Source: Planomonospora parontospora
GTDB lineage: Bacteria > Actinomycetota > Actinomycetes > Streptosporangiales > Streptosporangiaceae
NCBI GenBank assembly: GCA_014647935.1
Contig: BMQD01000006.1
Location: forward strand, 62,001-126,000
Direction of reading: 5' to 3'
Length of the DNA: 64,000 nucleotides
A program made the translations under genes and the position numbers. Of the stretch, positions 9,526-21,198 are shown in pieces. The notes beneath the pieces are model-generated. The model saw nothing but the letters and a program-made list of their open reading frames with translations, had not been told where the DNA came from and made no database searches. How positions within the stretch are numbered: the first letter of the stretch is position 1; every line of letters starts with the position of its first letter.

Positions 9526-10449
9526 GTGACCGTGACCATCCCCTCCGCCGGCCCGCGGAACGCCCCTCCCCCTCCGGAGGACGACCTGCGGCGCCTGCTG
9601 CTCATCCGGCACTTCGAGCTGACCCTGCTCCGCCTGTTCGAGGCCGGCGAGCTCAGCGGCACCACCCACACCTGCCTGGGCCAGGAGTACGTGCCGGTCG
9701 CGCTGGCCCCCCTGCTCCGCGACGACGACTTCGTCTTCAGCAACCACCGCGGCCACGGCCACTTCCTGGCCCGGCATGCGGAGCCGTACGGGCTGCTGGC
9801 GGAGATCATGGGGCGCGAGGGCGCGCTGTGCGCGGGGGTCGGCGGCAGCCAGCACGTCTACCACCGCCGCTTCCTGTCCACCGGCGTGCAGGGCGAGAGC
9901 CTCCCGGTCGCGGTCGGCGCGGCGCTGTCACTGCAGGGGAGCGGTGCCCTGGCCTGCGCCTACATCGGCGACGGCACCTGGGGGGAGGGATCGGTCTACG
10001 AGGCGCTCAACATGGCGCGGCTCTGGCGGGTGCCGCTGCTGGTCGTCGTCGAGCACAACGGCATCGCCCAGTCCACCCCGACCCGCGTGCAGATGGCCGG
10101 GACCGTCGCCGGCCGCGCCGCAGCGTTCGACGTCCCGCACCACCGCACGGCCTCCACCGAGATCACCGAGATCCGCGCCGAGCTGGCGCCCCTGGTCGGC
10201 CGGGTGCGCGAGGAGTCGCTCCCCCTGGTCGTGGAGTTCGCCACCCACCGGATCGGCCCGCACAGCAAGGGCGACGACACCCGGAGCGCCGAGGAGATCG
10301 CGCTGGCCGCGGACCACGACTGGCACACCCGCTACGCGCGGCTCCTCCCCGAGCTCTTCGACCGGCTCGACCGTGAGGCGGCCGAACTGGTCGAACGCGT
10401 CGCCGCCGAGGTCGCCGCCCGCCCGCTCTCCGTCTGGGAGCGCCCGTGA
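9526..10449 (+). CDS. 2-oxoacid dehydrogenase E1 alpha subunit
   Basis: A thiamine-diphosphate-dependent E1-alpha protein of 307 residues. The ThDP/Mg2+ motif runs from GDGTWGEGS to HNG about 30 residues later. RHFE near the N-terminus, the LGQEY motif and GSQH are also typical. E1 decarboxylates a 2-oxoacid and transfers the acyl group to lipoate on E2. GTG 9526 is preferred because AGGAG lies 7 bases upstream; ATG 9493 would add 11 residues and has a weaker site. The stop overlaps the next start (GTGA). The substrate, whether pyruvate, a branched-chain oxoacid or another, cannot be read from sequence. Confidence 0.87.
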   Translation: MTVTIPSAGPRNAPPPPEDDLRRLLLIRHFELTLLRLFEAGELSGTTHTCLGQEYVPVALAPLLRDDDFVFSNHRGHGHFLARHAEPYGLLAEIMGREGALCAGVGGSQHVYHRRFLSTGVQGESLPVAVGAALSLQGSGALACAYIGDGTWGEGSVYEALNMARLWRVPLLVVVEHNGIAQSTPTRVQMAGTVAGRAAAFDVPHHRTASTEITEIRAELAPLVGRVREESLPLVVEFATHRIGPHSKGDDTRSAEEIALAADHDWHTRYARLLPELFDRLDREAAELVERVAAEVAARPLSVWERP

Positions 10450-11459
10450 CCCGCGTCGCCGAGCACCTCAACCGCGCCCTGCACGACCTGCTGGCCGCCG
10501 ACCCGGACGTGCACGTCCTCGGCGAGGACATCGCCGACCCGTACGGCGGCGCCTTCAAGGTCACCCGCGGCCTGTCGGACCGGTTCGGCGAGCGGGTGCG
10601 CTCCACGCCGCTGAGCGAGGGCGCGATCGTCGGGGTCGGCGCCGGCCTGGCGCTGGCCGGGGAGAAGGCGGTCGTCGAGATCATGTTCGCCGACTTCGCC
10701 GCCCTCGCCTTCGACCAGCTGGTGAACTTCGCCGCCAAGTCCACCACCATGTACGGCAGGCCCGTGCCGATCCCGCTGGTCGTGCGCTGCCCCTCCGGGG
10801 GCGGGCGCGGCTACGGCCCGACCCACAGCCAGAGCCCGCAGAAGCACTTCCTGGGCGTGCCCGGCCTGCACCTGTTCGAGCTGACCCCGTTCCACGACGC
10901 GGGCGACCTGCTGGCCGCCATGTTCGCGCTCGGGCAGCCCTGCCTGCTCTTCGAGGACAAGGTCCTCTACACCCGCAGGATGTTCACCGGCGGCGTGGTG
11001 GACGACCTCTTCCGCTACGAGCTCACCGGCGGCACCGACGGCGCGGACGGGACGGGCGGCACCGCCCGGGTCTTCGTGGAGGGCGGCGGCGAGCCCGACT
11101 GCACGCTCGTCGTTCCCGGCGGGCTGGCCCACCGGGCGCTGGCCGCCGCGCGGGAGCTGCTGCTGGAGGAGGACCTGCTCTGCGAGCTGCTGGTCCCGGC
11201 GCGGCTGTACCCGGTGCCCGAGCTGCCCGGCCTGGAGCGGGCCCGGCACGTGTGCGTCGCGGAGGACGGCTCCGAGGGCGGGACCTGGGGGACGGAGGTC
11301 GCCCGGGTGCTCTACCCCCGGCTCTGGCCCGCGCTGCGCCGCCCGATCACCCTGCTCAGCGCCGCCGCGAGCGTCATCCCGGCCGCCCCGCACCTGGAGC
11401 GGGAGGTCCTCCTGCAGCCGGACCACATCAAGCGCGCGATCACGGAGGCCCTCTCTTGA
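10446..11459 (+). CDS. 2-oxoacid dehydrogenase E1 beta subunit
   Basis: A 337-residue transketolase-like E1-beta subunit with GEDIADPYGGAFKVTRGL, the ThDP-contact segment TPLSEGAIVGVGAGLA, FADFAALAFDQ and HSQSP. It forms the alpha2beta2 E1 enzyme with the preceding product. It begins at GTG overlapping the E1-alpha stop (GTGA), and its own TGA overlaps the E2 TTG, so the three subunits are translationally coupled. The E1 proteins belong to the branched-chain/acetoin/pyruvate group with separate alpha and beta chains. Confidence 0.88.
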   Translation: MTRVAEHLNRALHDLLAADPDVHVLGEDIADPYGGAFKVTRGLSDRFGERVRSTPLSEGAIVGVGAGLALAGEKAVVEIMFADFAALAFDQLVNFAAKSTTMYGRPVPIPLVVRCPSGGGRGYGPTHSQSPQKHFLGVPGLHLFELTPFHDAGDLLAAMFALGQPCLLFEDKVLYTRRMFTGGVVDDLFRYELTGGTDGADGTGGTARVFVEGGGEPDCTLVVPGGLAHRALAAARELLLEEDLLCELLVPARLYPVPELPGLERARHVCVAEDGSEGGTWGTEVARVLYPRLWPALRRPITLLSAAASVIPAAPHLEREVLLQPDHIKRAITEALS

Positions 11460-12730
11460 CCGACATCCCGGTGCCCAAGCTCAACAACAACGACAGCGTC
11501 TACCTGCTGACGGCGTGGACCGTCAAGGACGGTGAGGCCGTACGGGCGGGAGAGCCGATCGCGGAGCTGGAGACCTCCAAGGCGGTCGAGGAGCTCACCG
11601 CCCCGCAGGACGGGGTGCTGCGGCACCTGCTGCCCGAGGGGGCCGAGTGCGCGCCCGGCCAGGTCATCGCCCGGCTCGGCGCGGACGGCGACGCCCCTGA
11701 CCCCGGCCCCGAGGCGGGCACGGGCGCGCAGACGGGCACGGAGGCGGGCGCGCAGACGGGCACGGGCGCGGAGACGGGCACGGAGGCGGGCGCGCCGGTC
11801 ATCACCGCACCCGCCCGGCTGTTCATGGACGAGCACGGCATCTCCGTGGAGCAGGTGGCCGCGCTCGGGGTGAAGGTGGTCCGCCGCTCCGACCTGGAGC
11901 GCCTCCTGCCCGCGGCCGGGGCCGTCCCCCGACCGGCGTCCGTCCTCGCCGCCGCGCCGGAGCCGCCGGTCCCCGCCTCCGGCGCGGAGGCCGCCGACAC
12001 GGAGACCACAGGCCCGGAGACCGCCGCGGAGCGGGACGGCGGGGAGGGGACCGGCCTGGTCGAGCTGTCACGGGCCCAGCGGCGGGTCGCCGAGGTGGTC
12101 GAGCGCTCGCACCGGGAGATCCCGGCCGCGTTCACCGCGATGCGGGTCGACGTGACGGAGGCGCTGGCGTTCGCCCGGCAGGAGACCAGGCGGCTGCGCG
12201 CCCTCATCGGCCTGCCCGAGCTGCTGGTCCAGGCGACCGGCGGGCTGCTCGACCGCTTCCCCCTCTGCTTCGCCTCCCCGGCCGGCGCCCACCGGGCCCG
12301 CCTGCCCGCCGCCGGTGTGGGCGTGGGCGTGACCATGGACGTCGGCCGGGGCATGGTCGTGCCCGTGGTGAAGGACGCGGGCGGACGGCCGCTCGCGGAG
12401 ATCGCCCGCGACCTCATGCGGCTGCGCCAGGCGGCGCTGAACGGGAGCTTCCGGGAGGACGACCTGCGGGGCGGCTCCATCATGGTCACCCTGCACACCG
12501 AGGAGGCCGTCGTCACCGCCGTCCCCGTCGTCTTCCCCGGCCAGACCTGCGCCCTGTCCCTCACCGCCCCGCGCCCCGAGGTCGTCGAGACCGCCGAGGG
12601 CGTCTTCACCACCCGGAGGGTCGTCTCCCTCGGCCTGGCCTACGACCACCGGTTCGTCAACGGCCGCGAGGCCGCGGAGTTCCTGGGCGCGCTGCGGTCG
12701 GCCCTGGAGTCGCCCGGATCGGAGGACTGA
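11456..12730 (+). CDS. lipoyl-bearing E2 acyltransferase with variant active site
   Basis: A 424-residue E2. The lipoyl domain is about residues 1-80 with the lipoylated Lys in ELETSKA. A Gly/Thr/Ala-rich hinge follows, then an E1/E3-binding domain (about 120-150) and the acyltransferase domain (about 200-420). The catalytic motif reads DHRFVNG, where most E2 enzymes have DHRxxDG, so the conserved Asp is Asn. Start is TTG 11456 overlapping the E1-beta stop, with GGAGG 7 bases upstream; the frame contains no better start. No E3 gene is nearby, so the housekeeping dihydrolipoyl dehydrogenase would be needed. Its acyl acceptor may be CoA or the carrier protein of the divergent operon. Confidence 0.88.
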   Translation: MTDIPVPKLNNNDSVYLLTAWTVKDGEAVRAGEPIAELETSKAVEELTAPQDGVLRHLLPEGAECAPGQVIARLGADGDAPDPGPEAGTGAQTGTEAGAQTGTGAETGTEAGAPVITAPARLFMDEHGISVEQVAALGVKVVRRSDLERLLPAAGAVPRPASVLAAAPEPPVPASGAEAADTETTGPETAAERDGGEGTGLVELSRAQRRVAEVVERSHREIPAAFTAMRVDVTEALAFARQETRRLRALIGLPELLVQATGGLLDRFPLCFASPAGAHRARLPAAGVGVGVTMDVGRGMVVPVVKDAGGRPLAEIARDLMRLRQAALNGSFREDDLRGGSIMVTLHTEEAVVTAVPVVFPGQTCALSLTAPRPEVVETAEGVFTTRRVVSLGLAYDHRFVNGREAAEFLGALRSALESPGSED

Positions 12731-12820
12731 ACTCCCGGCGGCTCTGGAGTCGTCCGGGTCAGAGGACTGAACTCCCGGCGGCTCTGGAGTCGCCCGGGCC
12801 CCGGGGCCGAATTCCCGACG
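12701..12820. repeat. 40-base repeat spanning the E2 stop codon (three copies)
   Basis: Units 12701-12740, 12741-12780 and a more diverged 12781-12820 follow without gaps. The first contains the last codons and the TGA of the E2 gene; the second repeats GGACTGAACTCCCGGCG including the stop. Because 40 is not a multiple of three, added copies shift frame. Confidence 0.88.
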
Positions 12821-12842
12821 GCGCCGGGCCGCCGGGCCGTCC

Positions 12843-12879
12843 CGCGCACCCCGGCGGCCGCCGATTCCCGGGGTGCGCG
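12843..12879 (+). terminator. terminator after the E2 gene
   Basis: A 12-bp perfect stem (CGCGCACCCCGG and its complement) with a 13-base loop, 112 bases after the E2 stop. There is no T-tract, as is common for actinomycete hairpin terminators. Confidence 0.6.
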
Positions 12880-12933
12880 CCTGAAGTGCGAATATGTTCG
12901 GGTCATGACGAACCCGACGGAAGGTCTCGATCG

Positions 12934-13545
12934 GTGAGGCGGTCACTCACGGTCCTGCTGCTGGCCTGCGCCGCGCTGCTCGGCGCGGTCGCCCCGGCCC
13001 AGGCCCACAACGTACTGATCGGCAGCGATCCCGAGGACGGCGCCTCGATCGCCTCCGGGCCGGAGAGGATCACGCTCACCTTCGACCAGCCCGCCCGGCA
13101 GGGCTTCGCGCAGATCACCCTGACCGGCCCGGACGGCACCCGGTGGGAGGAGGGGAAGACCGCCGTCGACGGCGCGAAGGTCAGCGTCGGGGTCAGGCCC
13201 CTCGGCCCGGCCGGGGAGTACGTCGTGGGCTACCGGATCCTCTCCTCCGACGGCCACCCGGTCTCCGGCAAGGTGGCCTTCACCCTGACCGCCGCGGGGC
13301 CGGGCTCCGCGCAGCCGGCCGCGGCCGCGTCGGCCTCCGCCGTACCCGCCGCCTCCGGCGCCCCCGCGCAGGACCCCGCACGAGACCCCGCGGAGAACCC
13401 CGGCCTGAGCGCGCAGGCGGCCGAGGCCGCGCAGAACGGCGGCGCCGGGATGGCGGTCGTCTGGATCGCCGCGGCCCTGGTCCTGCTGGGCGGCGCGACC
13501 GTGGTGGCGATGCGCCGCACCCGTGAGCGGACGGAGGCGCCGTGA
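12934..13545 (+). CDS. CopC-domain copper-binding protein
   Basis: A 203-residue exported protein. A signal peptide (residues 1 to about 27) is cut after AQA, which leaves HNVLIGSDPEDG, the N-terminal His typical of CopC copper sites. The CopC beta-barrel ends in SSDGHPVSGKVAFTL, whose His is a second conserved ligand. A Pro/Ala-rich linker and one C-terminal membrane segment (about 173-195) anchor it to the outer membrane face. GTG 12934 is chosen because GGAAGG lies about 10 bases upstream and the signal peptide begins at once. It overlaps CopD (GTGA), with which it probably handles copper. Confidence 0.9.
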   Translation: MRRSLTVLLLACAALLGAVAPAQAHNVLIGSDPEDGASIASGPERITLTFDQPARQGFAQITLTGPDGTRWEEGKTAVDGAKVSVGVRPLGPAGEYVVGYRILSSDGHPVSGKVAFTLTAAGPGSAQPAAAASASAVPAASGAPAQDPARDPAENPGLSAQAAEAAQNGGAGMAVVWIAAALVLLGGATVVAMRRTRERTEAP

Positions 13546-14573
13546 CCGCCGTCGCGGAACGCGCCCCCGAGGCGGTCGCGGTGCGCAGGCTGCTGACCGG
13601 CGGGCTCGTCTCCGGGGCGCTGCTCGCCGTGGTCGTCGCCACCGCGCTCGGCGCGGAGGAGGCGGTGCCCGGCATCGAGCTGCCCGGCCCGGTGGTGGCC
13701 TACGGCCTGCCGGTGCTGCGGGTGCTGCTGGACCTGGCGGCGGTCGCGGTGGTCGGGCTGAGCCTGCTGCCGAAGCTGCTCGGGTTCGACGAGCCCGAGC
13801 GCACCGAGCCGGTGATGCGCCGGGCCCGGCCGATGGCCGTCTCGTTCGCCTGGGCGTGGGCGCTGCTGGCGCTGACCGTCATCGTGTTCCAGACCGCCGA
13901 GCTGAACCCGGGGTCGGTCCCCACCCCCGGCATGATCGCCGAGTACGTCGACAACGTGGGCGCGGGCCAGGGCATGCTGTTCAGCGCCGCCTGCGCGCTG
14001 GCCTACGCCGGGATCGGGCTGCTGGCCGTGCGGTTCGGCGAGAAGGTCCCGGCCGAGCTGCGGATCCTGGTGGCCCTGTTCGGCCTGCTGCCGATCCCGG
14101 TCACCGGCCACGCGGTGGACTCGGTCTGGCACGACCCCATCATGATCTCGATGGAGCTGCACGTGATGGGCTCGGCGGCGTGGACCGGCGGGCTGCTCAC
14201 GGTCATGCTGCTGGTCGCGCGGGACCGCGGGCTGCTGGCGGAGGTCCTGCCGAGGTTCTCCCGGCTGGCGAGCCTCGCGCTCGCCGTGGTCACCCTGTCC
14301 GGGCTGGTGAACGGCCTGGCCACGATCGCCCTGACCCCCGGCACCGCACTGCCCGGTTCGCTGCTGACCAGCGAGTACGGCCTGCTCGTGGTGGCCAAGA
14401 CCGTGAGCGTGGCGCTGCTCGTCCCGCTCGCCGCCCACATCCGGTTCCGCCTCCTGCCGCGCGTCGAGCGGCAGGAGGCGACGGCGGTCGCCGCGTGGGC
14501 GGCGGCCGAGCTCACCGTGATGGGGCTCGCCTACGGGGTGGCCGTGGCGCTGACCACGGCGACCATCTCCTGA
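13542..14573 (+). CDS. CopD-family copper-transport membrane protein
   Basis: A 343-residue membrane protein with about eight hydrophobic segments. It has the CopD features WHDPIMISMELHVMG and SAAWTGGLL, and a His in PVTGHAVDS. CopD proteins are thought to move copper across the membrane with CopC as the external binder. The GTG overlaps the copC stop, so the two are one operon. Its 3' end overlaps the convergent membrane-protein gene by 43 bases. Confidence 0.85.
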   Translation: MTAVAERAPEAVAVRRLLTGGLVSGALLAVVVATALGAEEAVPGIELPGPVVAYGLPVLRVLLDLAAVAVVGLSLLPKLLGFDEPERTEPVMRRARPMAVSFAWAWALLALTVIVFQTAELNPGSVPTPGMIAEYVDNVGAGQGMLFSAACALAYAGIGLLAVRFGEKVPAELRILVALFGLLPIPVTGHAVDSVWHDPIMISMELHVMGSAAWTGGLLTVMLLVARDRGLLAEVLPRFSRLASLALAVVTLSGLVNGLATIALTPGTALPGSLLTSEYGLLVVAKTVSVALLVPLAAHIRFRLLPRVERQEATAVAAWAAAELTVMGLAYGVAVALTTATIS

Positions 14574-15769
14574 GGCTCGTTCTCCTCGGCGGCCCGCAGC
14601 CGGTAGCGGCCGAGGAACCACTCGCCGCCCAGCCACAGGGCGGCGAGTGCGGCCCCGCCGGCGGCCATGGTCACCGGGGAGATCAGCGGCGGGGACGCCC
14701 AGAAGTGCTGCGAGCGGAGCGCCAGGTCCACCGCGAGGGTGGCGACGAGCGAGCCGGCCAGCGCCCGGACGACCGGGATGCGGATCAGGAACGCCAGGTC
14801 GATCGCGAGCGCCCCGGCGATCAGGAAGACCGGCACCGCCGAGCGCGGGAAGTCGGCCACCGCCAGGATCGGCCAGATCAGCGCGCGGTAGGCGACGTAG
14901 GTGGCGACCACGGCGGTGGCGGCGAACCTGCGGCCGATCATCGCGCGGGCGAAGACCAGCACGATCATCGCGGCGACCACCCCGTAGAGGGGGTAGACCT
15001 GGTCGGGCACCGGGAGCGCGAAGTTGACCGCCATCTCCCGGTCCACCCCGCGGCCCATCTGGTCGGCGGCGAACTGCAGCAGGATGGGCTCGGCCTCCGG
15101 CTTGCCCGCGTCCCACGACCTGATCGCGAAGACGCCGTACTCCTGGTGCTGGGCGGGGAACCAGACGTTCTCGAACATGAACACGAACAGCCCGCCGAGG
15201 ACGAGCGTGCGCGTGCGGCCGGGGGGCGCGCCGATGAACCAGCCCCGGATCACCCCGCAGATCATGAAGAACGTGCCGATGTACAGCAGCATGTGCGACG
15301 GGCTCCACGAGGTGATGTCGAGCCCGTTGACGCGGTGGTTGATCAGGTCCAGCGGCACCGCGACCAGGAAGAGGCCGGTGCCCCACTGGATGAGGCGCTG
15401 CGCCGTGCGGTCCACGCCGTAGCCGGTGTAGACGTGCACGATGGTCAGGGCGACCACGATGGCGGTGCCGACGCTGTTGAGCAGGTGCGGCGGCGCCAGG
15501 TCGTCGCGGAGCCACTTGAAGTGCCAGGAGACGTCCCAGGACGCCCCCAGCACCTTGAAGCAGAAGGCGACCACCCACCCGAGGTACAGGACGCGGAACA
15601 GGTCCGCGGGCGTCTCCCGGCCGGCCTTCCCCCGGGTCCAGTACGGCAGAGCCCAGGCGGCGACCGACGCGGCTCTTCTTCTCAGGCTTTTCGCAGGCTT
15701 CACGCGTCGAAATGATGCCCGGCGTTTACGAAGACCGCAATCGGGGACATCCCCGGGTTTCGCCATACA
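14531..15769 (-). CDS. uncharacterised polytopic membrane protein with duplicated D-x3-H...H motif
   Basis: A 412-residue protein with about nine membrane segments. I do not recognise a named family. Two similar units are visible: Asp78-x3-His82...Pro-x-His94...Gly100, and Asp140-x3-His144...Pro-x-His158...Gly164, with identical Asp-to-His and His-to-Gly spacing. A further His lies in FPAQHQEYG. Buried Asp/His clusters suggest metal or haem binding, and the neighbours are CopC and CopD. ATG 15769 is chosen because GGGG lies upstream and longer starts add a non-membrane Arg/Pro-rich stretch; the first 50 residues are basic. Function unknown. Confidence 0.75.
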   Translation of the reverse strand, partial: CMAKPGDVPDCGLRKRRASFRRVKPAKSLRRRAASVAAWALPYWTRGKAGRETPADLFRVLYLGWVVAFCFKVLGASWDVSWHFKWLRDDLAPPHLLNSVGTAIVVALTIVHVYTGYGVDRTAQRLIQWGTGLFLVAVPLDLINHRVNGLDITSWSPSHMLLYIGTFFMICGVIRGWFIGAPPGRTRTLVLGGLFVFMFENVWFPAQHQEYGVFAIRSWDAGKPEAEPILLQFAADQMGRGVDREMAVNFALPVPDQVYPLYGVVAAMIVLVFARAMIGRRFAATAVVATYVAYRALIWPILAVADFPRSAVPVFLIAGALAIDLAFLIRIPVVRALAGSLVATLAVDLALRSQHFWASPPLISPVTMAAGGAALAALWLGGEWFLGRYRLRAAEENEPQEMVAVVSATATP

Positions 15770-15851
15770 ACCCCAAGTTATGCCTGTTCCGGTACGGCAC
15801 GGCGGTCCCGGCGGCGCCGTACCGCGGCACGGACGGGAGACCACCTCCGCT

Positions 15852-18167
15852 CTACCCGTCCCCCGGCTCGGACAGGGCCGACCAGACCGCGGCGGGGGTG
15901 AGGGGGGTGGCGGTGATCCGGTCGGCGGCCTCGGGGAGCGCGGCGGCCACGGCGTTGCCGACCGCCGCGGGCGGCCCGATGATCCCCGCCTCCCCCGCCC
16001 CCTTCATGCCGCCCGGCGTCACCGCGGACGGCGTCCGCATCAGCGCCACCTCGACCGGGGGCGCGTCCGGCGCGTACGGGGGGAGGTAGTCGGCGGCGGG
16101 CTGCCCGTCGGGCCCGTACACGACCTCCTCGGTCAGCGCCATCCCGATGCCCTGCACGACGCCGCCGCGGATCTGCCCCTCGACGATCGCCGGGTTCACC
16201 ACGACGCCGCAGTCGTTGACCGCCCAGTAGCCCTCCACCTCGACCGCGCCCGTCTCCGGGTCGACGGCCACCGCCGCCGCGTGCGCGCCGAAGGCGTAGG
16301 TGTAGGCCGCCGGGTCGTAGGTCACCCGTTCCTCCAGTCCCGGCGTCATGCCCTCCGGCAGGTCCCAGGCCCGCCACGCCGAGAGCGCGATCTCCGCCAG
16401 CGTGCGGCGGGCCGACGGGTCCCCCTTGACCCGCACGGCCCCGCCGGAGACCTCCAGGTCGCCGGCGGCCGCCTCCAGCTGGTGGGCGGCGATCGCGACG
16501 ATCTTCTCGCGGAGCCGTGCCGCCGCCCCGACCAGCGCCGCGCCGCCCAGCACGAGCGACCGGCTGGCGATCGAGCCCACCGGCGAGTACGGCGTGGCCG
16601 CCGTGTCCCCCAGCAGCACCCGCACCCGCTCCAGCGGCACCCCGGTGTGGTCGGCGGCCAACTGGGCCAGCGCCGTCTCGATGCCCTGGCCGATGGCCGC
16701 CACCCCGCAGGCGACCACCACCGAGGCGTCCTGCTCCATGCGCAGCACCGCGGTCTCGTAGCCGCCGGACTGGATGCCCGCCTGCCGCATCGCCTCCGAG
16801 GGGCCCATGCCGGTGGACTCGACGTGGCAGGAGAACCCGATCCCGCGCCGCCGCCCGTCGGCCGGGCGCGCCGGCCGGCCCTCCCGGACCATCGTGCGCA
16901 GCTTCTCCAGCGCGGCCGGGTAGTCCCCGGAGTCGTAGGGCTGCCAGGTCCGGGAGGTGTGCGGCAGCTCGTCGGGGCGGAGCAGGTTGAGCAGGCGCAG
17001 CTCGACGGGGTCGGCGCCCAGCCGCCGGGCGGCCTCGTCCACCAGCCGCTCCCGGGTCCAGGTCGCCTCGGGCTGGCCGAACCCCCGGTAGGAGCCGGTC
17101 GGCGTGGTGGTCGTCACCACGGCGCGCACCCGCGCGCCCGCCCGGTCGAACCGGTACGGCCCGGGCAGCGAGACCGCCGTGACCGCGATCGGGGAGATGC
17201 CCACGTTGGACGGGTGCGCACCCAGGTCTCCGAGGATGTCGCAGTGCAGCGCCCGGAACCGGCCGTCGCCGTCGAAGGCGAGCCTGGCCCGGTGCACGGC
17301 GTCCCGGGCCGGCAGGGTGGCGGTCAGGTGCTCGGCGCGCGACTCGGTCCACCGCACCGGGCGGCCCAGCCGTACCGCCGCCAGGCAGACCAGCGTCTCG
17401 TCGGGGTAGACGTGCTCCTTGCCGCCGAACCCGCCGCCGGTGTCGCACGCCAGCACGCGCACCCGGTCGAAACCGAGCCCGAGCGCGGCGGCGACGTGGT
17501 CGCGGACGTGGTGCGGCGCCTGCGTGGAGGTCCACACGGTCAGCGCGCCGTCCTCGAAGGAGGCCACGACGCCGCGCGGCTCCACCGGGTACGGCGCGAC
17601 CCGGCCCAGCCGGGTCGTCAGCTCGACCACGTGCCCGGCGGCGGCGATGGCGGCCTCGCACTCGTCGGCCGGGTCCCCGAGGGCGAAGTCGGTGACCAGG
17701 TTGGCGCCCCACTCCGGGTGGAGCAGGGGAGCCCCGGCGGCCAGCGCGAGGTGCGCGCCGACCACCGCGGGCAGCTCCTCGAAGTCCAGGTCGACCAGTT
17801 CGGCCGCGTCGCGGGCCGCCGCCTCGGTGCGCGCCACCACCAGCGCGACCGGCTGCCCGGCGTAGCGGACCGTCTCCTCCAGCACGGGGTAGTCCGCCAT
17901 CCGCTGGCCGGGGGCGAGCGCCACGCACGGCAGCCGCACCCCGGCGGCGTCCGCGGGCGTCAGCACGTCCAGCACCCCGTCGGCGGCCAGCGCCGCCTTG
18001 ACGTCGCACCGGGTCAGCCGCCCGTGCGCGACCGGGCTGCGCACCACGACCGCGTGCGCCGTGCCCGGCAGGCGGACGTCCCCGGTGAACCGCGCCCGCC
18101 CGGTCACCAGCCGGGCGTCCTCCCGGCGCGGGACCCGCGCCCCGACATAACGGTGATCATCGCTCAT
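15852..18167 (-). CDS. molybdopterin-binding subunit of a xanthine dehydrogenase-family oxidoreductase
   Basis: A 771-residue large subunit with the hallmarks of the xanthine/aldehyde/carbon-monoxide dehydrogenase family: ACDTGGGFGGKEH around 240, GSYRGFGQPEA around 345 and the catalytic-Glu motif KGAGEAGIIGPPAA near the C-terminus. The loop is SYRGFG, not the AYRCSFR of carbon-monoxide dehydrogenase, so it is more likely an aldehyde or aromatic-heterocycle hydroxylase. The FAD and 2Fe-2S subunits normally encoded beside it are absent here, so it is an orphan or works with distant partners. ATG 18167 directly follows an alternative GTG 18170. Confidence 0.85.
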   Translation of the reverse strand: MSDDHRYVGARVPRREDARLVTGRARFTGDVRLPGTAHAVVVRSPVAHGRLTRCDVKAALAADGVLDVLTPADAAGVRLPCVALAPGQRMADYPVLEETVRYAGQPVALVVARTEAAARDAAELVDLDFEELPAVVGAHLALAAGAPLLHPEWGANLVTDFALGDPADECEAAIAAAGHVVELTTRLGRVAPYPVEPRGVVASFEDGALTVWTSTQAPHHVRDHVAAALGLGFDRVRVLACDTGGGFGGKEHVYPDETLVCLAAVRLGRPVRWTESRAEHLTATLPARDAVHRARLAFDGDGRFRALHCDILGDLGAHPSNVGISPIAVTAVSLPGPYRFDRAGARVRAVVTTTTPTGSYRGFGQPEATWTRERLVDEAARRLGADPVELRLLNLLRPDELPHTSRTWQPYDSGDYPAALEKLRTMVREGRPARPADGRRRGIGFSCHVESTGMGPSEAMRQAGIQSGGYETAVLRMEQDASVVVACGVAAIGQGIETALAQLAADHTGVPLERVRVLLGDTAATPYSPVGSIASRSLVLGGAALVGAAARLREKIVAIAAHQLEAAAGDLEVSGGAVRVKGDPSARRTLAEIALSAWRAWDLPEGMTPGLEERVTYDPAAYTYAFGAHAAAVAVDPETGAVEVEGYWAVNDCGVVVNPAIVEGQIRGGVVQGIGMALTEEVVYGPDGQPAADYLPPYAPDAPPVEVALMRTPSAVTPGGMKGAGEAGIIGPPAAVGNAVAAALPEAADRITATPLTPAAVWSALSEPGDG

Positions 18168-18357
18168 CACCCGATTCTGAACGGCGCGGCGGCTCCCGCC
18201 AACGGCCCGGCCCCGCGCGGCGGGATACGGACGCCCTCAGGACCCGGTGGCGCGCGGCCGATATCCGGCCGGAGAAGTCCGCCCACACGGCCGGACCGGC
18301 CGTCCGGCTGAGATTCCTCTCAGGGAGCACTCGGTTTCGGACAGTAGGCTCCAGCCC

Positions 18358-21194
<2,837 letters not shown>

Positions 21195-21198
<4 letters not shown>

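Noticed and set aside
12934-15769. A complete particulate copper monooxygenase operon
   Set aside because: CopC, CopD and a protein with PmoC-like residue spacing are present, but no PmoA or PmoB homologue is visible, so the operon cannot be claimed.
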